Assembly (NCBI GenBank): GCA_040772005.1
Contig: JAXGYZ010000002.1
Location: 372,001 to 436,000, forward strand
Reading direction: 5' to 3'
DNA: 64,000 bases
Origin: MWBF01 sp040772005
Lineage (GTDB): Bacteria; Chloroflexota; Anaerolineae; CG2-30-64-16
Shown here in pieces: positions 1 through 10,800 of the stretch (its first letter is position 1; every line of letters starts with the position of its first letter). The translations under genes were made by a program, and so were the position numbers. The notes below the pieces were generated by a model that did not search any database, was not told where the DNA came from, and was given only the letters and a program-made list of their open reading frames with translations.

Positions 1-1
1 G

Positions 2-1543
2 CACCTGAACGGCGCGGTGTTCGTATTGGATGCAGACGGCAACCGGCAGTTGCAGGCAGTTGCGCCGCTGTCCGGCGCGCGCGCCCTGGCGCTCGATCCC
101 CTGCGCAACCGCCTGTATGTCACCGGCGAACCGGCCCGCGTCAGCGTGCTCGACGCGGCCAGCCTGCAGGAGGTCACGCGCTTCGCCCTGCCCGGCCCGG
201 CCTATGCCGCGGCCGTCAATCCGCAGACCGGACGGCTGTTCGCCGTGGCCCCGCACTATAACCGGCTGTACGTGGTGGAGCCGGAGGGTGGCGCGGTCGC
301 TCAACTGGCCCTGCCGGCCCAGGACGCGGTGGAGGGCGGCCAGGGCCTTGCGGTGCTCGATGGACAGCTTGCCGTGGCCGATTATGCCGCGGGCAGCCTG
401 ACCCTGGTCACGGACACGACCTGCGCAGACCGCCTGACGCCGGTGGCCGAAGCCAATCCCGGACTGCTGCCCGGAGTGAGTCCCACGCCGAGCATGGTGC
501 GCCCAACGACAACACGCACGCCGACCGCCACGCTGCGCGCCATATCCACGCTGGCTCTGACATCGAGCCCGACACCCCAGCCCATCGCAACCACTGCGCC
601 GACACGCACCCCGTCGTCCAGCGCCACACCCACGCGGACTCCCACTTCCACGTGGACGCCCACCCCCACGCATACCCCGACCGCCATGCCGACTCCGACT
701 GCCACCGTCCCGCCGACTCCGGCTGTTATCCAGGCCAAGATCGAGATTCTCTGGCCCCACGGCGGCGCAGATGTGCGCGATGCAGACCTTGCCAATATCA
801 CAGCTTATCTCATCATGCCGGGAGGCAACGACGCGCCGCCCTGTGACTGGAATCCTACGGTGCGGCTGTGGTCGGCGCGCAACACCGAGCCGGCGCGTAT
901 GCTCACCACCGGAACCAAGCGGCTGTTGACGACCAACGCCCGCACCTTCCCGGTCTGGGATTTCAACGATGTGGATGTCTCCGCCGCGCGTGACCCCCTC
1001 AATAAACTGGCGTTCTTCGTCACGGTGGACGGGGTGCAGACGTACCATAACATCTGGATTCACGCGGCGGACGCGCGTACGGTCTTCCCCCAGGCCGATG
1101 TGCCGGTCGCGGCCATCCAGTGGCGGCCGAGCACGGTGGATGCGCGCATCGAGATTGTCTGGCCGCACGCCGGCGCGCCGTTGCGCGAAGCGCGGCTGGC
1201 GAATGTCACCGCCTACCTCTTTGCCGCAGGCGGCAAGCAGGCGCTCTCGCCCGCGCTGACCTGGCGGCCCACCGTGCGCCTGCACCGGTCGCTGAACAAC
1301 GACCCGGAGCAGCCCGGCAGCACAGTCACAGGCACCCCGCGCGAAGTCACGGCAGAGAACGGGGTGCGCTTCCTCGCCTGGGATTTCAACGATATCGACG
1401 TGAGCCTGGCCCAAGACCCGCTGAATCAGCTCTTCCTATGGGTCAGCGTGGATGCTGCGATCACGTATACCAACCTCTGGGTACACGGGACCGAGCCGCG
1501 CACCATCTTCCCACAGCCGGACATTCTGAACTCCTGCGAGTGA
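2..1543 (+). CDS. Secreted propeller protein with duplicated C-terminal domain (5' partial)
   Basis: The frame is open from base 2, so the gene enters from outside the window and its true start is not visible; the GTG at 17 is internal. The visible N-terminal ~145 residues are YVTN-type beta-propeller blades (NRLYVTGEP, GRLFAVAPHYNRLYVV). A Thr/Pro-rich linker of roughly 90 residues follows. The C-terminus is two copies of a ~125-residue domain that start IEILWPHGGA and IEIVWPHAGA and share WDFND-DVS, a DPLN motif and an N-W-H motif. I do not recognise this domain. The layout (propeller, TP-linker, terminal modules) resembles the large protein downstream, so an extracellular or wall-associated role is inferred. 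No enzymatic motif is seen. Confidence 0.75.
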   Translation, partial: HLNGAVFVLDADGNRQLQAVAPLSGARALALDPLRNRLYVTGEPARVSVLDAASLQEVTRFALPGPAYAAAVNPQTGRLFAVAPHYNRLYVVEPEGGAVAQLALPAQDAVEGGQGLAVLDGQLAVADYAAGSLTLVTDTTCADRLTPVAEANPGLLPGVSPTPSMVRPTTTRTPTATLRAISTLALTSSPTPQPIATTAPTRTPSSSATPTRTPTSTWTPTPTHTPTAMPTPTATVPPTPAVIQAKIEILWPHGGADVRDADLANITAYLIMPGGNDAPPCDWNPTVRLWSARNTEPARMLTTGTKRLLTTNARTFPVWDFNDVDVSAARDPLNKLAFFVTVDGVQTYHNIWIHAADARTVFPQADVPVAAIQWRPSTVDARIEIVWPHAGAPLREARLANVTAYLFAAGGKQALSPALTWRPTVRLHRSLNNDPEQPGSTVTGTPREVTAENGVRFLAWDFNDIDVSLAQDPLNQLFLWVSVDAAITYTNLWVHGTEPRTIFPQPDILNSCE

Positions 1544-1651
1544 CGGCTGGTTGATCCTTGCACCTGATATCGCGCATACAACGACTGGCCCTTCTGTAGT
1601 ATAAGGTATACAGGCAGGCGTATTCTGCCAATCGCAACCAGGAGCCAAGCT

Positions 1652-2653
1652 ATGTCCCGTGTGCTGAACCGCCGTGCATTTCTCAGACATATTGCGTTTC
1701 TCTCGGCCAGCGGGCTGGCCGCAAGCGCGTGCAGTGGTCGTTCTGCTTCGCAGGCGCCCGCGACGACACAGCCGGCCAGCTCGGCGGCAACCGTCGCCCC
1801 GCGCACGGTCGAGGCGACTACGGCTCCGGCGACTGGAGCAGCCTACCTGGCTGTTGCGCGCGGCGCGGGAGCGGACCCCGCCGAGCTGACCCGTCGTGCC
1901 GTTGCGGCTGTCGGCGGCATCGAACGCTTCGTCAAGTCCGGCGCCGACGTCATCCTCAAGCCCAACATCTGCAATGCCTACCACGGCCCCGAATATGCCA
2001 GCACGACCAATCCACAGGTGCTGGCGGCCCTGGTCAGCCTGTGCCTTGGGGCGGGCGCAAAGCGCGTGCGTGTCCTCGACTATCCATTTGCAGGGGCGGC
2101 CCAGGCGGCCTATGCCACCAGCGGCATCGAGGCAGCCGTGACGCAGGCCGGCGGGCAGATGGAGGTCATGAGCCGGATGAAGTTCCGCCCCCTGGCGCTG
2201 CCGGATGGGGTCGCGCTCAAAGAGTGGCAGGTGTACGGCGAGATCCTTGATGCAGATGTCGTCATCAACGTGCCGATTGCCAAGAATCACGGCAGCGCGG
2301 GGTTGACGCTCGGCATGAAGAACCTGATGGGCGTGGTCGAGAATCGGAACGGGTTCCATGCGCGCGGGCTGCACCAGTGCATCGCGGACCTGAACACCGG
2401 AGTCAAGCCGCAGCTCACGATCGTGGATGCGGTGCGGATGCTGATGGCGAACGGACCCACCGGCGGCAACCTCGCAGATGTCAAGCAGGCCGATACGGTC
2501 ATCGCCAGCGCCGATGTCGTGGCCGCAGATGCATACGCAGCGACGCTGTTCGGCAAGGCGCCCGGTGATATCGGGTACATTCGCATCGCCGCGGAGATGG
2601 GGTTGGGCACAAACGACCTGCAGGCGATCAAGGTCGAGGAGATTGCGGTGTGA
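1652..2653 (+). CDS. DUF362 domain protein with Tat-type, lipobox-containing signal
   Basis: The N-terminus has a twin-arginine stretch (NRRAFLR) followed by a hydrophobic segment and a lipobox-like LAASAC, so the protein is predicted to be exported folded by Tat and lipid-anchored. The rest matches the DUF362 family, with ILKPNICNAY and an ITIVDAV-like core. These proteins are often found with 4Fe-4S ferredoxins, but their reaction is not known. The start is supported by a GGAG Shine-Dalgarno 8 bases upstream. The stop overlaps the GTG of the next gene by four bases, which indicates translational coupling to the polyferredoxin. I infer that it acts with that protein at the outer face of the membrane. 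Confidence 0.8.
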   Translation: MSRVLNRRAFLRHIAFLSASGLAASACSGRSASQAPATTQPASSAATVAPRTVEATTAPATGAAYLAVARGAGADPAELTRRAVAAVGGIERFVKSGADVILKPNICNAYHGPEYASTTNPQVLAALVSLCLGAGAKRVRVLDYPFAGAAQAAYATSGIEAAVTQAGGQMEVMSRMKFRPLALPDGVALKEWQVYGEILDADVVINVPIAKNHGSAGLTLGMKNLMGVVENRNGFHARGLHQCIADLNTGVKPQLTIVDAVRMLMANGPTGGNLADVKQADTVIASADVVAADAYAATLFGKAPGDIGYIRIAAEMGLGTNDLQAIKVEEIAV

Positions 2654-4164
2654 GGTGGCGCAAGCTCCGGCCGGCTGTGCAGGTGGTAGCGCTGCTGCTG
2701 TTTGTCGGGCTGGCGCTTGCGGCTGGCCGCGGCGCACTCCCGGCGGACCTGTTTTTCCGGCTCGATCCGCTGGCAGGCTTGGCCGGAATGCTGGCGGGGC
2801 GGCGGCTGATTCCGGCGCTGCTGGCCGGTGCGCTCATCGTGCTGGCGGGGACGCTGCTCCTGGGCCGGGCCTGGTGTGGCTGGCTGTGCCCGCTCGGAAC
2901 ACTGCTCGATTGGACGCCCGCGCGGCAAGCGCGCCCGAAAGACGCTGAACTGGCCCCCGCCTGGCGCAGCGTGAAGTACTTCCTCCTGGCGTTCATCCTG
3001 GTCAGCGCTCTGTTCGGCAGCCTGACCTTCCTCGTGCTCGATCCGCTCACATTGCTGTATCGCACGTTTGCAACGGTCCTTTGGCCCGCGTTCAATGCCC
3101 TGCTGCTGGCCGCCGAGCATGCCCTGTACCGGCTGCCCTTCCTGCAGGCGCCCATCGATGCGCTGGAAAGCACGCGCGGGGCCTGGCTGCCCCTTGAGCC
3201 GCCCGCGTATGCCGGCGCAGTCCTCGCCGCGCTTCTCTTCGCCGGTGTGCTGGCGCTTAATGCGGTGCGGCCGCGCTTCTGGTGCCGCTATTTGTGTCCG
3301 CTGGGCGGCATGTTGGGCCTGGTCAGCCGGTTCGCCTGGCTTCGGCGGACGGTGAGCAGTGAGTGTGTGGCGTGCCAACGGTGTGTGCGCGCCTGTCCTA
3401 CCGGCACGATTGATCCTGCGCGCGGATATGCCAGTGACCCCGCAGAATGCACGATGTGCCTCGATTGCCTGCCGGCGTGCGCGCGGGGCGGGCAGACCTT
3501 CACCGGCCACCTTCGTCCGGCCCCACGCCAGCCCTACGATTTGTCCCGGCGGCGCTTCCTGGGCGCAGCCGCGGCTGCCATCGCCGCCATCGGCGTATTC
3601 GCCGTCGAACCGGCTGCGCGCCGCGCGCAGGCCCGGCTCATCCGGCCGCCCGGTGCGCAGTCGCCGCAGTTCGCCGCACAGTGCATCCGCTGCGGCCTGT
3701 GCATCAAGGCCTGCCCGACCTCCGGCTTGCAGCTCAGCCTTTCCGAAGCCGGCACCGGCGCAGCATGGACGCCCGTCCTCGTGCCGCGGCTCGGCTACTG
3801 TGATTACACCTGTAACGCGTGCGGTCAGGTCTGCCCGACGGGCGCCATCCCGCCGCTGGCGCTCGCTGAGAAGCGGCAGGCAGTCATGGGCCACGCCTAC
3901 ATCGACCGCAGCCGCTGCCTGCCCTGGGCCGACAACATCACCTGTCTCGTCTGTGAAGAGATGTGCCCGCTGCCTGACAAGGCAATCAAGCTGGAAGATG
4001 TCACGGTCACCGGGCTGGATGGCACATCGATCGCGGTGCGTCGCCCGCACGTCCAGCATGACCGGTGCGTGGGCTGCGGCATCTGCGAAAACCGCTGTCC
4101 GCTGGCTGGCGAGTCGGCCATCCGCGTGGCCGCACCCTCAGATCTGGGGGGGCTGTCGGGTTAG
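2650..4164 (+). CDS. Membrane polyferredoxin, apparent NapH-NapG fusion
   Basis: The protein has 504 residues. The N-terminal half is a NapH/MauN-like membrane domain with several hydrophobic segments and two C-x3-CP motifs (CGWLCPLG near residue 75, CRYLCPLG near 213), followed by two 4Fe-4S motifs (CVACQRCVRACP, CTMCLDCLPAC). Near residue 299 an internal SRRRFLG plus hydrophobic stretch looks like the Tat signal of a NapG/MauM ferredoxin. After it come CIRCGLCIKACP, CDYTCNACGQVCP, CLVCEEMCP and CVGCGICENRCP. NapH and NapG are normally separate proteins that pass quinol electrons to periplasmic reductases. Here they appear joined and coupled to a DUF362 lipoprotein. The redox partner is not identified and no nitrate reductase is present. 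Confidence 0.8.
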   Translation: MRWRKLRPAVQVVALLLFVGLALAAGRGALPADLFFRLDPLAGLAGMLAGRRLIPALLAGALIVLAGTLLLGRAWCGWLCPLGTLLDWTPARQARPKDAELAPAWRSVKYFLLAFILVSALFGSLTFLVLDPLTLLYRTFATVLWPAFNALLLAAEHALYRLPFLQAPIDALESTRGAWLPLEPPAYAGAVLAALLFAGVLALNAVRPRFWCRYLCPLGGMLGLVSRFAWLRRTVSSECVACQRCVRACPTGTIDPARGYASDPAECTMCLDCLPACARGGQTFTGHLRPAPRQPYDLSRRRFLGAAAAAIAAIGVFAVEPAARRAQARLIRPPGAQSPQFAAQCIRCGLCIKACPTSGLQLSLSEAGTGAAWTPVLVPRLGYCDYTCNACGQVCPTGAIPPLALAEKRQAVMGHAYIDRSRCLPWADNITCLVCEEMCPLPDKAIKLEDVTVTGLDGTSIAVRRPHVQHDRCVGCGICENRCPLAGESAIRVAAPSDLGGLSG

Positions 4165-4187
4165 CGCAGGCCACACCCGGCCGCCAG

Positions 4188-4622
4188 TCAGTCCACTCCA
4201 CCGTCAGTCATCTGCCGCTTGATGCGCTCTGCCAGCGCGTCCAGTTCCGCGCGTGCGGGCAGGTGCGGGTGCCAGCCGAGGTGCACGCGATCTCGGTCGC
4301 CCGTATAGCGCGCCATGACGTGCAGGTGGAAATGGAAGACATCCTGCTGGCCAGCGCGTTCGTTGGCCTGGAGCAGGTTCAACCCATCCGCCTGGAGCGC
4401 GGCCTTGACCGCCTTCGCCACCTCGATGGTCAGCGCAAAGACTTCCGCGCCTGTCGCCGCGTCGAGCGCGTAGATATCCTGGATGTGCCCCTTCGGGATG
4501 ACCAGTACATGGCCCGGCACGGGCTGGTTAATGTCCATGAACGCCAGCGCGCCGGCGGTCTCTGCGACGATGCTGGCCGCCGCCTCGCCGTTCACGATTC
4601 GGCAGAAGATACACTCTGACAT
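4188..4622 (-). CDS. HIT family nucleotide hydrolase
   Basis: This 144-residue protein has the full histidine triad HFHLHV near residue 97 and an N-terminal CIFC zinc-binding pair, as in the Hint/HinT branch that hydrolyses AMP-N linkages such as adenosine phosphoramidates. The length is normal for the family. The ATG is preceded by GGAGG at a 7-base spacing. It is convergent with the polyferredoxin gene (23 bases between stops) and divergent from the large propeller gene, so it is probably a single-gene transcript. No signal peptide is seen, so it is cytoplasmic. Confidence 0.9.
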   Translation of the reverse strand: MSECIFCRIVNGEAAASIVAETAGALAFMDINQPVPGHVLVIPKGHIQDIYALDAATGAEVFALTIEVAKAVKAALQADGLNLLQANERAGQQDVFHFHLHVMARYTGDRDRVHLGWHPHLPARAELDALAERIKRQMTDGGVD

Positions 4623-4689
4623 GCTATTGCCTCCGGTTGAATCCTCAAAGCCAGTTTGCCATAAAAACTGTAATTGTACCCGTCACATT

Positions 4690-4717
4690 TTGCGTGCTTG
4701 GCCGTCTATCATATAGG
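4690..4717 (+). promoter_or_regulatory. Possible promoter for the large propeller gene
   Basis: TTGCGT and TATAGG are separated by 16 bases, about 90 bases before the start. The match to the -35/-10 consensus is only moderate, unlike the strong N17 promoters elsewhere in the window. Confidence 0.3.
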
Positions 4718-4803
4718 GAAGATGGGGGTTAGCACCAATTTTCCCGGCGCCATCGCTTCAGCGCGACGGAATGTCGCGGTCGCCCCTGTCAAGGAGGGAG
4801 ACC

Positions 4804-7800
4804 ATGATTCACATCAAGCGGATTTTTGCCTCACCACTTGCGTATGTAGTGCTCTGCGCTTTCCTTGTCTTGCTCATCCTCACGCTCGCCGGCGGTGGTA
4901 CACCTGTGGTCACGGCAGATGAGGATCCCGCCGGCCCGGCTCCCGCCACAGCCGGCCCCTGGCGCTCCGGTGGACCCTACGGCGGCGCGGTGCGCGCGCT
5001 CGGCCTCTCTCCTGCGTTCAATACAGACGGCTTTGCACTGGCAGGCGGCTGGCAGCAAGGGGCCTATGGCGTCACCGGCGGCTTCGGCATCGCACGCACA
5101 TCTGACGGCGGCGCGAGCTGGCAGCTCCTCCAGGATGCCCAGCACCGCTGGCCCGTCTTTGACCTGGCGATTTCCCCCGCCTTTGCGACCGACCGCACGG
5201 CCTTTGCAGGCACCGATGTCGGCCTGCTCCGCTCGACCAACCGGGGCGACACGTGGACCCGTCTCTACGGCGGGTTGCCGGCCAGTACCGACAAAGAACC
5301 TGAGCTGGACGACATCATGCGCGTCCGCATCTCACCTGCATTTGTGGCTGACCGCACGATCTACGCGCTCCCGCGCTCACCGTCCGGCGGGCAGGCCAGC
5401 CTCTATCGCTCCACCGACCGCGGCGACACCTGGACGCGCGTCTACACGGGCACAGTCACAGCCCTCGCGCTCAGCCGCCACTTCGACACCGATAACACTC
5501 TTTTTATCGCGGTCCGGCAGACCGGCACGACGCGCATCCTGCGCTCGACGACTCGCTGGGGGACGTGGGCCGAGGTCTACAATGCGGGCGCGACGCCGGT
5601 GGCTGACCTCCTGGCGCTGCACGACGCGACTGTGCTCCTGGCCACCGATCAGGGCATCATCCGCCTCGTGCCTCAGGGCGACGTTTACGTAACGGACCCC
5701 GTCACCGAGAACATCGCGACCGCGGTCAACCGGCTTGCGCTGGCGGGCGACCACATCTACGCGGCCGCGGAGGGCGGGCTGTATATCTCGCTCAGCGAGG
5801 GGCGCACGTGGCAGCGGTATGCCGACACGCCCGCGCTGCCATTCCACGCGGTTGCGCCCTGCCCGCTGTGGGGTGCGTGCCACGCGCTGATGGCGGGCAG
5901 CGATGCGGGCATGCTGTTCACGCCCGATGACAACCTCCAGCCGTGGCGCTGGCTGCCCGGCCTCTACCCGCTGCGTACCGAGAGCGTGGTTGCCTCGCCC
6001 GCGTATGATAGCGACGGGACCCTGTTTGCCGGCACCGAGGAAGGCGTCTTCCGCAGCGCCGACCGCGGGATCACCTGGCAGCGGCTCCCGACCGGGGATC
6101 CGCCGGGCCATGATGCGGTCTTCCGCGCGGTGCGGCTGTCGCCGGCCTACGCGACCGACGGGACCGTGTTTGCCAGCTATGAAGATCGCACCCTCGCGCA
6201 GACCGCGTTGTACCGTTCCAGCGACCGCGGCCAGACCTGGACGGTGTTCCCCGCAGTCGCGGGCGGCACTGCGCTGGCCGTCTCGCCCGCCTTTCCGGTG
6301 GATCGCACGGTGTTCTTCGGCCGCGGGGATCGCGTCTTCAAGTCCACCGATGCGGGCGCGACCTGGACGAGCTACCCGGTCGCGGACATCGACCCGATCA
6401 CCGAGATAGCCGTCTCGCCCGGCTATGCCACCGACCATACAGTGTATCTGACGGGCTTTGGCGGCGTACGGCGGAGCCTGGACGGGGGCGTGAACTGGAC
6501 GACCATGCCCACCTCCGCGCCTGCCTATGACCTGGCGATTTCGCCCGCTTATGCGACGGACGGCACGGTTTGGCATACGTATCGGGCCATCGAATCGGCG
6601 GGCGATGACACGCCGGAAAGCGCAGTCGTCCGGACGACCAACTGGGGCGGCACATGGAGCATGGCGACCGCGGGGCTGCCCGGCGTGTACGAGCCGTTCC
6701 CGTATCCCGTGGCCGTCTCCCCCCGCTACGCAGCGGACCGGGCGCTCTTCACCGCGCTGTACGGGCAGTTCGTGGCCGGCACATCGCACAGCCTGTATCG
6801 CGGCCTGGACGGCGGCGCCTGGTGGAACGACCTGGGCCCCGCACCCGGCAACCCCAATGTGTTCGAGCTGGCTGCCACGGGCTATGGGCCGCTGGCGGTT
6901 GCTGCGCATCTCGCGACCGATGCGGGCGTGTGGCATTACGAGTCGCTGTGCGAGGAACGACTGACCAATGGCGGCTTCGAGGTCAACGGCGCCGGCTGGC
7001 AGCTCCCCGCGACGCCTGCAACCGCGGCCTACAGCACGAAGTACGCACACACCGGGCAGCAGAGCGTACGGACCGGCATCGACGGCGGTACGAACGTCTA
7101 CAGCTACTCGTCGGGCAACCAGTACGTCACGATTCCGGCGGGCAGCGCCAGCGCGACGCTCACCGTCTGGTGGTATCCCATCTCGGGTGAGGGGCCGCTG
7201 GCGGCTGAACCTGCCGCAGTCGAAGGCGAGCCGGATGCACGCATCCTCGCCGCGGCCGCGGCGAGCAGCCTGGGTCTTGCGCCGGAAGAGGTCGCGCCCG
7301 ATGCCATCCAGAGCACCGACCGCCAGTACATCCTGCTGCTCGACGGCAACGGCAATGTCCTCAAGACACTCCTGTGGACGCGCAGCAATGCGCGTACCTG
7401 GCAGCAGCTCACCTTCGACCTGGCTGCCTATCGCGGGGTTGCGCTGCGGGTGGCCTTCGGCACGTACAACGACGGCAAAGACGGCGCAACGGCCATGTAC
7501 ATCGACGATGCGGCGCTGACCATCTGCTGGCCTGCGCCCGCAGAACCCACCGTCACCCCGACACCCACCGCGACACGCGGACCGCTCGTGCCGCGGGCAT
7601 ACCTGCCGCTGACGCTGCACAACTATCCCGTCCCGACGCCGACGTTGTCGCCTACGGCGACTTACACGCCGACGCCGTCGCCTGCGGCGACTTACACGCC
7701 GACGTCGTCGCCTGCGGCGACTTACACGCCGACGCCGTCGCCTACGCTGCCTCCCGGACCTACCGTCACCCCGGCAGTGTGCTATGCAGGTCTCGCAAAC

Positions 7801-10800
7801 GGCGGCTTCGAAACCGACGCGGCCTGGATCATCCGCTCGAACCCTGTGTTGGCTGGTTATGTCACGTCGCCCGTCCACTCCGGTCTGCGGAGCATGCGTA
7901 CCGGCATTCCGGCGGGCGGCAGCAACGTGACGAGCTATTCGCCCATCGAGCAGGCGGCCACCTTCCCCGCAACGCTGGCCTCTGCGCGGCTGCGGTTCTG
8001 GCGCTACAACATCTACGGCGACGGGACGGCTGCCGGGAGCGAGGCTGCCGCGATTGATGCGCGCCTGCTGCCCACCCGCGAGGCGGACCTGCCGGATGCG
8101 GTCTTTGCCGTCGATTTCTTCTACGTCATCGGCATCCGGCCCGACGGCGCGATCGAGTGGCTGCTCACCGAGAGCCTCACCAACGCCACATGGCGGGAGC
8201 GGACGGTCGATGTCAGCCGGTTCCGCGGGCAGACCATCCGCTTCCAGTTCGGTACCTACAATAACGGCACCGGCGGCATCAGCCGCACGTTCGTGGACGA
8301 CGTCTCACTCGAACTCTGCCCGCCCGCGGGTGCGCTGGTCCTGCCGGATGGCTGGCCGCAGCGCGTCGTTGGCCGGGCGGAGTCAAGTACGCTGTACGCG
8401 GATGTGAGCAGCGTGCTGTATCGCTCCGACGACGCAGGCGGCACGTGGCATGTCACGGGCACGGCGCGGCCTGAGCATACGCTGCTCGGCGCACCGCCTG
8501 AAGTGCTCTATGCCGGGACCGGCCGCTCGTGCTATGCCGGCGGCCCTGCGACCGATGTCTGGCGTACGTTGAACTCCGGCGCAAGCTGGCTGGCGCTCCC
8601 GGCAGCCGCGAACCTCAAGCCGCTGGCCGCGCACGCGAGCCAGCCCTGGCTCTACCTGGGCGGCTGCGGCGGGCCGTCGCTCAGCCTGAACGGCGGCGCG
8701 ACCGTACTCTTCCAGCCTGACCCGCTGTTCAGCCTGTACGATGTCAAGCAGCTTGCGCCCGCGGGTGCAGACTGGCATACGGTCTGGGCGGGCGCGGTGA
8801 GCGAGGGCGGGGGCGGCGCAGTGCTCGTCAGCCGCGATGGCGGCGACACCTGGACGCAGAGCACGCCCCTCTACCTGGAAATGGGCTGGACCGGCGCACT
8901 GGCGCTGAACCGCCCTGTGCCGGGAGGCGTGTTTGCAGCCGCGTCGCGCGGCTTCTTCCAGACGGCGGATGACGGCGCGACGTGGAAGAACGCGTCCGCC
9001 GGGCTGGCGGATGTCGTGGACCCGGGCACGGCAGACCGTTCCTACGGGCTGCTCGCCATTGCGCAAAGCCCTGTCGATGGCCGCGTTTACCTCGGCACGG
9101 TGCGTGGGCTGTACGTGCGCCCTGGGCCGGCTGCGGCCTGGCAGAAGGTTACGGGCGTGCCGTTCGAGAACCTCGAAGTCAGCGATCTGTTGCTGCTGGA
9201 TGCTGCGCCGGGCCGCCTGTACGTGACGACGCCGGCGGGCGTCTTCATCTATGACACGGGCAGCAGCCCGCCCACCCCGACGCTGACGCCCACGGCGACG
9301 GCCACCGCCACACCGACCCGCACGCCGACGCCCACGGTTTCCACCGCAGTGATTCCGACCGCCGCGCCGGGCGCCTGGCCGACACCCTACGCGCTGGCCG
9401 CGCTGGCCCTGCCCGCGGGCAGCCATCCGCACGGTCTCCTGGTCAATGCGACCGATGCGCACCTCTACGCGGCCTACCACGGCGCAAACCACGATGGCCG
9501 GCGGTTGGGCATCCTGCGCATCAACCCGCTGGCTGCTGAGGCGACAGTCGAGTTGGACACGGAACCCGCGGGGCCGAATGGCGTCGCGCTCCTGCCGCGG
9601 TCCGGCACGGCGGCGGGCTACTGGATTGCAGTCACGCAGCGCGAGACGGGCGAGCTTGTCTTCGTGGATCCGGTGACGCGCGCAGTCACGGCCCGCCGCG
9701 ATGTGGGCGATCAGCCGGATGGCGTCGCGGTGGCTGGTGACAGCTTGTATGTGGCTAATTACGCCAACGATATGGTCAGCCGCTTCGACCCGGTGACGCT
9801 CGCGGGCCTGGGGGAGATCGGCGTGGGCCATGAGCCGTCCCTGTTCGCTGTGGACCCCGACACCGGCGACGCCTACCTCTCGCTGCACGGCGCGAACAAG
9901 GTCGCCCGGCTGCGCGGCGGCAGCGTGGCGGAGGAATACCTGGAGATCCCTGAGCCGTACAGCCTTGCGTTCGACGCCACCGACCGGCGGTTGTATGTCG
10001 CCAGCCGCGGGCACCATCACATGGTCACGGTGCTGGACATCGCGGCAGGCAGCCGCGCCGGTGTCATTCCGGTGGGCGGCGAGGCGCTGCTCGTCGCGGT
10101 CAATCCGGACACCGGGCATCTGTTCGTGGTCGTAGCCGCCGGATCGGGACGGCAGGCCGAGGTGTACAGCACGCTCGACTGGCGGCGCATCGCGGTTATT
10201 CCGCTGCCCGCGGGCGCAGAGGAAGGCATCGCGGTGGACAGCCGCGCCGGCAAGGTGTATATCGCGTGCGGCGAGAGCGATACGATTGCGGTCATTCAGG
10301 ATGTCGCGGCGGCGGAGGTGCTGTTCACCAGCGACCGCAACGGCAACACCGAAGTCTACCGGATGCTGCCTGACGGCCGGGAGCAGACGCGGCTGACCTT
10401 CACCCCCGGCCTGTCCGAGACGGATGCGGCCGGCTCGCCGGATGGCCGGTGGATTGCCTACACCGTCACGAGCGGCGCGGGCCGCGAGCTGTGGCGCATG
10501 AGCCGGAACGGGCGCAACGCCCACCGGTTGACCTCCGGCGGGCTGGACGACTACAACCCGGCGTGGTCGCCCGGCGGCGAATACCTGGCCTTCGTATCGA
10601 CCCGCAGCGGCCAGCCCCACATCTACCGCCTGGACCTGGCGACAGGCGCGGTCACGCCGCTCAATGTAGCGGCGGGGAGTGCGCAGGGGCCGGACTGGTC
10701 ATGGGCCACCGGCCGGATTGCGTTCGAGTACAGCGCGACCGGCGGCAATACAGTGCTGTACACGATGGCTGCGGACGGCAGCGGCGCGCAGCAGCTTCTC

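Noticed and set aside
7651..7740. Possible CRISPR array of 30-base repeats
   Set aside because: Repeats are contiguous, have no spacers, and encode an in-frame Thr/Pro linker.
5377..7878. 833-codon open frame on the minus strand
   Set aside because: It lies wholly inside the giant propeller gene, is Arg-rich with no domain, and mirrors GC-rich third positions of the real gene.
8383..10620. 745-codon open frame on the minus strand
   Set aside because: Antisense shadow of the same gene; composition is Arg/Ala/Gly with no start context or motif.
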